Source of the DNA: DATMXS01 sp050260275
Lineage (GTDB): Bacteria; Acidobacteriota; Terriglobia; Bryobacterales; Bryobacteraceae
Length of the DNA stretch: 20,569 bases
Direction: 5' to 3'
NCBI GenBank assembly: GCA_050260275.1
Contig: JBLNBX010000055.1
Coordinates: forward strand, 1-20,569
Shown here: piece after piece, positions 7,631 through 14,297 of the stretch
Layout of the letters: each line of letters opens with the position of its first letter
Numbering within the stretch: position 1 is the stretch's first letter
Program-made: the position numbers and the translations under genes
The notes under the pieces: generated by a model
What the model was told of the DNA's origin: nothing
Database searches by the model: none
The model's input: only the letters and a program-made list of their open reading frames with translations

Positions 7631-8221
7631 ATGGACTGGACTCGATCAGACACGATTGCACTAGCTCGAAACACTTGCACCCAGTGCCACGGACTGGGAC
7701 TGCGTCTCAACAAAAGGGGCGAAGTGAACCCCTGCAAATGCGTCCTTCGCGCGGTATTTCGCGCCTGCTATGCGCATTTTCGCCATTGCGCCACCAAGGA
7801 AAAGTACATGAGCCGGGTTTCGCTCGAGCTCACGCCAGGCCGCCGCAGAGGCAGTTATACGTGGGGGCGCAAAGACGAGGAATATATGGCCGATTTTGTG
7901 CTCGTAACCCGCCGCACGCTGACTCCGGAAGAGTACCGTATTTTCAGCTATCATTTCCTCCTCGGGGCCGACTACAACCTCTGCTGCCGCAAGCTTGGCA
8001 TCGATCGCGGAACCTTCTTCCACGCCGTCTACCGCATCGAGCAAAAGCTCGGCCAGGTGTTCCGCGACCTGCAGCCCTACGGGTTGTATCCGATTGACGA
8101 GTACTACAACGGGCCAAGGCGGGAGTGCGCGCCCGCACCAGAGCCGCGAGCTATGCGACCGCGTTCACTGCGGCGGGCCGGCACAATCCGCCTGAGGGTG
8201 CCGCTGCGGCGCTCCGCCTGA
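7631..8221 (+). CDS. Unrecognised zinc-ribbon / helix-turn-helix protein
   Basis: 196 residues; I do not recognise a named family. Start ATG at 7631 behind AGAGGA (7617-7622). The N-terminus has a metal-binding-like cluster, CTQCHGLG (Cys16, Cys19), then PCKC (Cys35, Cys37), with Cys46, His49, His52 and Cys53 following. The CxxCxGxG spacing recalls DnaJ-type zinc centres. The middle (about residues 95-155) is LTPEEYRIFSYHFLLGADYN, then CCRKLGIDRGTFFHAVYRIEQKLG and YGLYPIDEYYNG. It reads like a sigma region-4 or phage late-regulator style helix-turn-helix (helix, turn at LGIDRGTFF, recognition helix). The last 35 residues are Arg/Pro-rich and probably disordered. It diverges from the XRE gene, suggesting a regulator-target pair. 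A nucleic-acid-binding role is inference. Confidence 0.7.
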   Translation: MDWTRSDTIALARNTCTQCHGLGLRLNKRGEVNPCKCVLRAVFRACYAHFRHCATKEKYMSRVSLELTPGRRRGSYTWGRKDEEYMADFVLVTRRTLTPEEYRIFSYHFLLGADYNLCCRKLGIDRGTFFHAVYRIEQKLGQVFRDLQPYGLYPIDEYYNGPRRECAPAPEPRAMRPRSLRRAGTIRLRVPLRRSA

Positions 8222-8238
8222 AATAGCGCGCCGGAGGG

Positions 8239-8271
8239 ACGGCTGCGCCGCGGGTGTCCGCAGCCGTCCGG
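8239..8271. terminator. 10-bp-stem hairpin after the zinc-ribbon gene
   Basis: GGACGGCTGC (8239-8248) pairs perfectly with GCAGCCGTCC (8262-8271) around a 13-base loop, 17 bases after the stop at 8221. The T-tract is absent, but the position and strength suit a terminator for the plus-strand gene. Confidence 0.55.
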
Positions 8272-8301
8272 TTCCGCATGATCGGCTTCGATCCAGTCCG
8301 C

Positions 8302-8331
8302 CACGCCGTGCCAGATCCCCCGCACGGCGTG
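8302..8331. terminator. 10-bp-stem hairpin, probably ending tadA
   Basis: CACGCCGTGC (8302-8311) pairs perfectly with GCACGGCGTG (8322-8331) around a 10-base loop. It lies 53 bases beyond the tadA stop on the minus strand. With the 8239-8271 hairpin it makes a pair of stem-loops between two convergent genes. Confidence 0.5.
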
Positions 8332-8384
8332 TCACTGGAGGCAGGCCGGGAGCTGCGGAACCCCATCGGGCTCCGGCGCGGTGA

Positions 8385-8831
8385 TCAACGTCTTTCTCTG
8401 AAGAACTGCTGCAAGAGCGCTACGCACTCCGGCGCGAGCACGCCTTCGACGATCTCGACGCGGTGGTTGAGCAGGTCCGAGTCCGCAATGCGGAACTTGC
8501 TGCGCACCCCGCCGAAACGCAGGTCGCGCGCGCCGAAAACCAGCCTCCGGATGCGCGCCGCGACAAGCGCCCCGGCGCACATTGCGCACGGTTCGAGCGT
8601 GCAATAGAGCGTCGCGTCTTCGAGACGGTAGTTGCGGGCCGACGCCGCGGCTTCCCGCAAGGCAAGCATCTCCGCGTGGGCAGTCGGGTCGTTGAGGCGG
8701 ATAGGAGAGTTCCGGCCGCGGCCGATGATGCGGCCATCCAGGGTCACAACGGCCCCAACGGGCACCTCGCCCGCCGTGGCGGCCGCTGCAGCCAGCGCGA
8801 GAGCCTCGCGCATGTACGCCTCATCGTCCAA
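8385..8831 (-). CDS. tadA: tRNA-specific adenosine deaminase TadA
   Basis: 148 residues. It converts adenosine-34 to inosine in the anticodon of tRNA-Arg(ACG), letting one tRNA read three codons. The zinc and catalytic residues of the cytidine-deaminase fold are all visible: HAEM (His52 ligand, Glu54 proton shuttle) and PCAMC (Cys82 and Cys85 ligands). Also present are the conserved segments VPVGAVV, NDPTAHAEM, TLYCTLEP and FGARDLRFGG. The frame from TTG at 8831 gives MDDEAYMREALALA, which matches the usual TadA N-terminus (E-x-x-M-R-x-A-L). The ATG at 8813, six codons in, is the alternative and has GAGG five bases upstream. It diverges from the zinc-ribbon membrane protein gene at 8999. Confidence 0.93.
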   Translation of the reverse strand: MDDEAYMREALALAAAAATAGEVPVGAVVTLDGRIIGRGRNSPIRLNDPTAHAEMLALREAAASARNYRLEDATLYCTLEPCAMCAGALVAARIRRLVFGARDLRFGGVRSKFRIADSDLLNHRVEIVEGVLAPECVALLQQFFRERR

Positions 8832-8998
8832 GCAGCCCAGTCTACACTGAGCGGGCGCCGGCCGATGAACGCCGTGCGCAGCTTCGGACCGAAACCGGGT
8901 CGTTTCGGGGCACGTCGATCGCGTCTCCGCGCAGCGCCGCGCCGAAGGGACATCACCAGAAACTGGACCGAACCCTGGTTAGTTATTAGACTGGGTTT

Positions 8999-9640
8999 GT
9001 GCCCGAGTTCTGTACTTGTGGTGCGCAGCTACCCCCCGACGCCCGGTTTTGCCACCGGTGCGGCAAGCCGCAGCGCGACGAACCACTCATTGCATCTGAA
9101 GAACCGGAGGCGCCAGCTGTTGCCGCTCCGGCGCCGTCCGCTGAGGGCCCGCGAGTGGATTTCCGCAATGCCGTTGCGATCCGGCTCTCGTTCATCGCCG
9201 CCCTGCTCGCGAATCTGTTCACCGTGCTGATGTACCTCGGCAGCCCGCTGTGGATGTTCGCCTCGGGCATGCTCTCGGCACTGTGGTACGGCGCACGCAG
9301 CCGCGAGCCGCTATCGGTGAAGAACGGCATGCGCATCGGTTGGATGACGGGCGTATTCGGGTTTCTGGTGACGGCCGTTTTCTCGACCATCGGCTTCGCC
9401 CTGGCTGTGCGTTCGGGAATGTTCGAGCAGATGACTCGGGAACAGATCCAGAACCTGCCGTTTGCAGGCGGCGACGTTGATGCCGTGATGCGCATCCTGA
9501 CCAGTCCGGCAGGAATGGCCATCAACCTCCTGCTGACGCTTCTGCTGATGTTCATCATCTTCGCCGCGTTTTCAGTGATGGGCGGAGCCGCGGGAGCCCG
9601 CCTGTCGGCGCGGCGCAGGGCCAAGGCGTCCTTCGAGTAG
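8999..9640 (+). CDS. Zinc-ribbon membrane protein of unknown function
   Basis: 213 residues from a GTG start. The N-terminus is a zinc ribbon with Cys5 and Cys7 (C-T-C) and Cys18 and Cys21 (FCHRCGKPQ), a form common in bacterial 'zinc_ribbon_2' membrane proteins. A Pro/Ala/Glu-rich linker follows (about residues 30-50). Four hydrophobic segments come next: SFIAALLANLFTVLMYLG, LWMFASGMLSALWYG, GVFGFLVTAVFSTIGFALAV and INLLLTLLLMFIIFAAFSVM. The tail ARLSARRRAKASFE is basic, suggesting it ends in the cytoplasm. The ribbon would also be cytoplasmic. No enzymatic motif is seen. A TATTAG box ends only 9 bases before the GTG and no Shine-Dalgarno is evident, so the message may be leaderless. Function unknown. 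Confidence 0.8.
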   Translation: MPEFCTCGAQLPPDARFCHRCGKPQRDEPLIASEEPEAPAVAAPAPSAEGPRVDFRNAVAIRLSFIAALLANLFTVLMYLGSPLWMFASGMLSALWYGARSREPLSVKNGMRIGWMTGVFGFLVTAVFSTIGFALAVRSGMFEQMTREQIQNLPFAGGDVDAVMRILTSPAGMAINLLLTLLLMFIIFAAFSVMGGAAGARLSARRRAKASFE

Positions 9641-9740
9641 TTCCGTCCCCAGGATTCGCAAACGGTCCTAAGCTCTCATGAGATGTGTGCCGATGGCGGC
9701 CGGATGTTATTCCGCAATCACACCGGCGCGAGGCGCGGGG

Positions 9741-9938
9741 CTAGTAGGCCCGGACGGTGAATCGCTGCGGCTCAGGCGCGGGCGCGGGCACGACGTGAAG
9801 AAGCTGCTGGATGGCCGGCCGCTTCGAGGAGTAGCTCCTCAACAGTTGCGAGGCGCTCTGCTCGAGCGTTGGCGCAAGGCAGATGACTCCGATCGCGATC
9901 ACCTCGGGATGTTCAATCAAAGCCCGAACCAGCTTCAT
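9741..9938 (-). CDS. Small hypothetical protein (65 aa)
   Basis: 65 residues beginning MKLVRALIEHPEVIAIGV. The start is strongly supported: AGGAGG (9949-9944 on the minus strand) lies 5 bases before the ATG. The first half holds a weakly hydrophobic helix (VIAIGVICLAP); the rest is LEQSASQLLRSYSSKRPAI, then a Pro/Ala-rich end (HVVPAPAPEPQRF). I do not recognise a family. It diverges from nadE, whose start is 115 bp away, and is convergent with the zinc-ribbon membrane gene. The opposite-strand frame over the same bases lacks a ribosome binding site and reads as low-complexity, so the minus strand is preferred. Confidence 0.6.
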   Translation of the reverse strand: MKLVRALIEHPEVIAIGVICLAPTLEQSASQLLRSYSSKRPAIQQLLHVVPAPAPEPQRFTVRAY

Positions 9939-10052
9939 CGTACCCTCCTATCTGCATAAACGAAGCAGATCCATTTTGGGAACGCATTATCAGATTGCAA
10001 CTCCGGTTCCACGACGCAGGCGCCGGGCCGCGACTACAATGAGAGTTCCCCC

Positions 10053-11702
10053 ATGCTACTGGCGCTTGCGCAGATCAACACTACTGTTGGCGACCTCGAA
10101 GGCAACACCACGCTCATGCTCCGCTATGCGCGGGAAGCAGCGGCGCGCGGTGCGCGTGTTGTGGTGTTCCCGGAGCTATCGCTGAACGGCTACCCGCCTC
10201 GCGATCTCGTTGAAAAAGAGAGCTTTCTTGACCGCACCCAGCAGCAGCTCGAGCGGCTGGCCGCGGAGACCGCCGAGCTCGGCCTGGCGGTGATCTGCGG
10301 CTATGTTGGCCGGTCCGAGGCCTCCGCCGGAAAGCGCGCGACCAATAGCGCGGCCGTGCTCGAGCGCGGGCGTATTATCTTCCGCCAGAACAAGGCTTTA
10401 CTGCCAACCTACGATGTTTTCGATGAGGCCCGGTACTTCGTCCCCGCCGAGCGCCAGCAGCTTTTCGAACTGGACGGTTGGCCGATAGCGCTGACGATCT
10501 GCGAGGACGCCTGGAACGATAAGCAGCTCTGGCAGAGGCAGTTATACCAGCGCGACCCGGTGGAGGACCTGGCCGCCGCCGGAGCCCGGCTGCTGGTGAC
10601 CATCAACGCCTCGCCGTATCACATGCACAAGCGCGCGCTGCGCCGGCAGGTTTTCGCGAACACCGCCCGCCGGCACCGCCTGCCGGTGGTGTATTTGAAC
10701 CAGGTGGGTGGAAACGACCAGCTCATCTTCGATGGCTCGAGCTTCGTGATGGATGCCGAGGCGCACGTCATAGCATCGGCCGCCTCGTTCCGCGAGGATC
10801 TTGTGCTTGTGGATCTCAGCACCGGCACGGGCGACCGCCACGAGGACCTGCCGGACGAAGAGGAAGCGGTCTACGAGGCTCTGGCCCTCGGCACCCGCGA
10901 CTACGTCAAGAAATGCGGTTTCGGGAAGGTGCTGATAGGGCTCAGCGGCGGCATTGATTCGTCCCTTACGGCAGCGATCGCGGTAGACGCTCTCGGTAAG
11001 GAGAACGTCACGGGCGTAGCCATGCCGGGTCCGTACTCCTCCAGTCACAGCCTCGCGGATGCGCGTGCGCTGGCCGAGGCGCTGGGAATCCGGTTCGAGG
11101 TGGCGCCGATCACAGGCATTTACGAGCGCTACCTGGACCTGCTCGACCCGATCTTCGCCGGCGCGCCGCGCGACGTCACGGAGGAGAACATCCAGGCGCG
11201 CATCAGGGGCGCGGTGCTGATGGCGCTGTCGAACAAGTGGTCGGCGCTGGTGCTGACCACGGGCAACAAGAGCGAGATCGCGGTTGGATACTGCACGCTC
11301 TACGGGGACATGGTGGGCGGGCTGGCCGTGATAAGCGACGTGCCGAAGACGATGGTGTACAGGCTGTCGCGCGTGGCGAACCGGAGGCACGGCGGCGCGA
11401 TCCCGGAGAGCGTGTTCGTCAAGCCGCCGTCGGCCGAACTGCGGCCCAACCAGAAGGACAGCGATTCCCTGCCGGAGTACGAGGTGCTCGACACGGTGCT
11501 CAAGGGCTACGTGGAGGAGTACAAATCGCCTCCTCAGATCGCGGCCGAGACAGGGGTGGAACTGGAGCTGGTAAAGCGGATCATCAACATGGTGGACAGT
11601 TCCGAGTACAAGCGCCAGCAGGCTGCGCCGGGGCTGAAGGTGACGACGAAAGCGTTCGGAGTGGGGCGGCGGTTCCCGATAGCGCAGCGGTTTGCGGAGT
11701 AG
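10053..11702 (+). CDS. nadE: Glutamine-dependent NAD+ synthetase
   Basis: 549 residues, two domains. Residues 1-265 are a nitrilase-fold glutaminase with the full catalytic triad: Glu41 (FPELSLNGYPPRD), Lys114 (FRQNKALLPTYDVFDEARYF) and Cys150 (LTICEDAW). Residues about 275-549 are the ATP-pyrophosphatase synthetase with the P-loop SGGIDSS (298-304), the TGNKSEIAVGYCTLYGDM segment and the C-terminal VDSSEYKRQQAAPGLKV. Ammonia released from glutamine is channelled to deamido-NAD+, the last step of NAD biosynthesis, in the cytoplasm. Length and domain order match the shorter bacterial glutamine-dependent class. Start: the ATG at 10053 gives the family N-terminus L-A-L-A-Q-I-N; GAGAG at 10041-10045 is the ribosome binding site, and TACAAT at 10035-10040 may be a -10 box. 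Only 54 bp separate it from the next gene. Confidence 0.97.
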   Translation: MLLALAQINTTVGDLEGNTTLMLRYAREAAARGARVVVFPELSLNGYPPRDLVEKESFLDRTQQQLERLAAETAELGLAVICGYVGRSEASAGKRATNSAAVLERGRIIFRQNKALLPTYDVFDEARYFVPAERQQLFELDGWPIALTICEDAWNDKQLWQRQLYQRDPVEDLAAAGARLLVTINASPYHMHKRALRRQVFANTARRHRLPVVYLNQVGGNDQLIFDGSSFVMDAEAHVIASAASFREDLVLVDLSTGTGDRHEDLPDEEEAVYEALALGTRDYVKKCGFGKVLIGLSGGIDSSLTAAIAVDALGKENVTGVAMPGPYSSSHSLADARALAEALGIRFEVAPITGIYERYLDLLDPIFAGAPRDVTEENIQARIRGAVLMALSNKWSALVLTTGNKSEIAVGYCTLYGDMVGGLAVISDVPKTMVYRLSRVANRRHGGAIPESVFVKPPSAELRPNQKDSDSLPEYEVLDTVLKGYVEEYKSPPQIAAETGVELELVKRIINMVDSSEYKRQQAAPGLKVTTKAFGVGRRFPIAQRFAE

Positions 11703-11756
11703 GGCGGCCTTGCGTTAAGGAAGCTTGCGGCCGATCCCGGGGCGGCTCCGGTTACC

Positions 11757-14291
11757 ATGGAGATTGGCAACCGCTCCGTGGTTAAGCCGAAGCAAATGAG
11801 AGCCGTTGTATCGAGAGTCGTTCTGTTTGCGGTCCCCGCCGCGTTCGCCGCGATGCTGATCTCCCAACCCGCTCCAGCCGAGCGCGTCGGACCCACACCT
11901 AACGGCGGTTTCCTTCTGAACAGCGGCTGGACGCTCCGCCCGGCTGGCCATCAGATACCGCTTGACACACTGCCGATGTCCCAGGCCTTGTCACCGGACG
12001 GCAGGTACCTGTTCGTGCTCAACGGAGGCTATCAGCCACCGTCGATCAGCACTATCGACCTGGAATCCGGAAAAGAGACCGGCCGCACTCCGGTTCCCGA
12101 CGCGTGGCTCGGTATGACGCTCACGCGCAAAGGCGACCGGCTGTACGCCGGCGGCGGGTCGGCGGCTTCCATCTTCGAGTTCGAGGTCAGCGAGGGACGG
12201 CTGAAGCCTGCCCGCACATTCGAGGTAGTCAAGCCCGGCGAGCGGACTCATCAGGATTTCATCGGCGACGTGCAGTTCGACCCTGAGGGACGCCTGCTCT
12301 ACGCGGCGGACGTGTTCCGGAACCAAGTGCTGGTGATCAACCCGCAGTCGGGGATGGTGATCGAGCGCTTTCCGACGGGGCGTCGCCCGTACCGGATAGT
12401 GTTTCACCCGGACGGAAAATCGTTCTTCGTCTCGAGCTGGGCGGACGGCACTGTCTACCATCACGAGACGATGCGCGGCGCGGTGCTCGAGAAAGTGCGG
12501 CTCGGCGCGCACACGACGGACATGCTGTGGCTCGCGGGACGCCCCGGGCCTGACCCGGCACTGGGTGAAGCGGCGATGGGCTTGCCGTGGTGGTCTGCGC
12601 GGCTCGTCGTGACTGCTTCGAACACGAACAACGTGTACGTGGTGGGCGTGAGCGAGACGAAAGAACTGCGGCTGGTGGAGAGCATCAACCTGGCGATGAC
12701 GCCATACCAGCCGGCCGGCATGACGCCGAGCGCGCTCGGGCTGTCGCCAGACGGGAAGCGGCTGTTCGTGGCGTGCTCGGACGCGAACGCGGTGGCGGTG
12801 GCGGACGTTTCCGGTCCGCGCGCGCTGCCGCTCGGGTACATCCCGGCGGGGTGGTATCCGACAGCGGTCCGCGCGCTCTCCGACGGGCGCGTGGTGATCC
12901 TGAACGGCAAGGGGACCCAATCGTACGCGAACCCGCGCGGGCCGCAGCCGCATACGCCGCAGGCCGAGGAGTACGTTGCGCGATTGCAGAGGGGTTCGGC
13001 GCAGATTGTCCCCCCGTTCGATGAGGCGCAGCTCGCTGAATACTCTCGGACGGTGCTGGCGAATACGCCGTACCGCGACAGACTGTTGATAGATGCTGGG
13101 ACGCCGCCCGGCAGCGTCATTCCGGCGCGCCCTGGCGACCCATCGCCCATCAAACACGTCATCTACATCGTCAAAGAGAACCGCACCTACGACCAGGTGT
13201 TCGGCGATCTCAAGGAGGGCAACGGGGACCCCTCGCTAGTGATGTTCGGCGAGGCGTCCACGCCCAATCACCGGAAGCTGGCGCGGGAGTTCGTGCTGCT
13301 GGATAACTTCTACGTGAACGCGGACGTAGGGGCGGAGGGACACAACTGGTCGACCGCCGCCATCGCCTCCGACTACGTCGTGAAGATGTGGCCCAACTCG
13401 TACGCGCAGCGCCGACGGCACTACGACTACGAAGGCGCGGAGCCCGCGGCGGCGCCGCCATCGGGATACATCTGGACGCAGGCGGCGCAGGCCGGGGTAT
13501 CGATGCGAAACTACGGCCACCAGGTGGTGAACGGGCCGCGCAGCGCGGAGCCCGGAGCCCAGCAGGTGGAGAGGGTGCGCGACCCGCTGCTGGCCAAGGT
13601 GACAAATATGCGCTTCCGCGGCTTCGATCCGGAGTATCGCGACACGGACCGCGCCAAGGTGTTCATCGAGGACCTGCGCGAGTTCGAGAAGACAGGCAAC
13701 ATGCCGCAGCTCATACTGATGCGGCTAGGCAACGATCACACGTCCGGGACAGAGGCCGGAAAGCCCACGCCGCTCGCCGCGATGGCGGACAACGACGCCG
13801 CGCTGGGGATGGTGGTGGAGGCGGTCTCGAAAAGCCGGTTCTGGCGCGACACGGCGATTTTCGTGCTCGAAGACGACGCGCAGAACGGCCCGGACCACGT
13901 GGACTCGCACCGCTCGCCGGCGTTCGTCATATCGCCGTATGTCAAGCGCGGCAAGGTGGACTCGACGATGTACAACACCACATCCATGCTGCGCACCATA
14001 GAGCTGATACTCGGCCTCAGGCCCATGACTCACTTCGATGCCGCGGCGAGGCCCATGGCAAGCGTCTTCCAGAACACGCCGGATCTGACTCCGTACACTG
14101 CCGAGCAGCCGCGCATCAACCTGGACGATAGGAACTCAACGAGTGCGCCGGCGGCGGCCGGTTCGGCCAGGCTCGATCTCGAAGGAGCGGACCGGATGGA
14201 CGGCCTGGAGCTGAGCCGCGTCCTCTGGCTCGCGCTGCGCGGGCCCGGCTCCGTTGCCCCGGCGCCATCAAGGAGCGTATTCTCGCGGTAA
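11757..14291 (+). CDS. Secreted YVTN beta-propeller / phosphoesterase protein
   Basis: 844 residues. A signal peptide is present (basic start, then VVLFAVPAAFAAMLI, with a likely cut near PAPA-E); ATG 11796 (MRAVVSRV) is an equally good start and gives a tighter signal peptide. Residues about 60-430 form a YVTN/lactonase-type beta-propeller with repeats such as SPDGRYLFVLNGG, DPEGRLLYAADVFRNQVLV, HPDGKSFFVSSW and SPDGKRLFVACSDANAVAV. Residues about 465-780 are a phosphoesterase (PF04185, phospholipase C/acid phosphatase-like): IKHVIYIVKENRTYDQVFG (Glu474, Asn475), AEGHNW, RLGNDHT (His661), LEDDAQNGPDHVDSHR (Asp706, His714, His718). These are the metal/active-site positions of the alkaline-phosphatase superfamily. 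It is probably extracytoplasmic, cleaving a phosphoester; the substrate is unknown. It is followed after 6 bp by the GH57 gene, so co-expression is likely. Confidence 0.88.
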   Translation: MEIGNRSVVKPKQMRAVVSRVVLFAVPAAFAAMLISQPAPAERVGPTPNGGFLLNSGWTLRPAGHQIPLDTLPMSQALSPDGRYLFVLNGGYQPPSISTIDLESGKETGRTPVPDAWLGMTLTRKGDRLYAGGGSAASIFEFEVSEGRLKPARTFEVVKPGERTHQDFIGDVQFDPEGRLLYAADVFRNQVLVINPQSGMVIERFPTGRRPYRIVFHPDGKSFFVSSWADGTVYHHETMRGAVLEKVRLGAHTTDMLWLAGRPGPDPALGEAAMGLPWWSARLVVTASNTNNVYVVGVSETKELRLVESINLAMTPYQPAGMTPSALGLSPDGKRLFVACSDANAVAVADVSGPRALPLGYIPAGWYPTAVRALSDGRVVILNGKGTQSYANPRGPQPHTPQAEEYVARLQRGSAQIVPPFDEAQLAEYSRTVLANTPYRDRLLIDAGTPPGSVIPARPGDPSPIKHVIYIVKENRTYDQVFGDLKEGNGDPSLVMFGEASTPNHRKLAREFVLLDNFYVNADVGAEGHNWSTAAIASDYVVKMWPNSYAQRRRHYDYEGAEPAAAPPSGYIWTQAAQAGVSMRNYGHQVVNGPRSAEPGAQQVERVRDPLLAKVTNMRFRGFDPEYRDTDRAKVFIEDLREFEKTGNMPQLILMRLGNDHTSGTEAGKPTPLAAMADNDAALGMVVEAVSKSRFWRDTAIFVLEDDAQNGPDHVDSHRSPAFVISPYVKRGKVDSTMYNTTSMLRTIELILGLRPMTHFDAAARPMASVFQNTPDLTPYTAEQPRINLDDRNSTSAPAAAGSARLDLEGADRMDGLELSRVLWLALRGPGSVAPAPSRSVFSR

Positions 14292-14297
14292 ACGCCG

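Noticed and set aside
7464..7661. 65-codon minus-strand frame in the divergent XRE region
   Set aside because: It overlaps the start of the supported zinc-ribbon gene, lacks a ribosome binding site and covers the candidate promoter.
9678..9959. 93-codon plus-strand frame opposite the small minus-strand gene
   Set aside because: No ribosome binding site and an Arg/Gly/Leu-rich product; the opposite strand has the AGGAGG-supported start.
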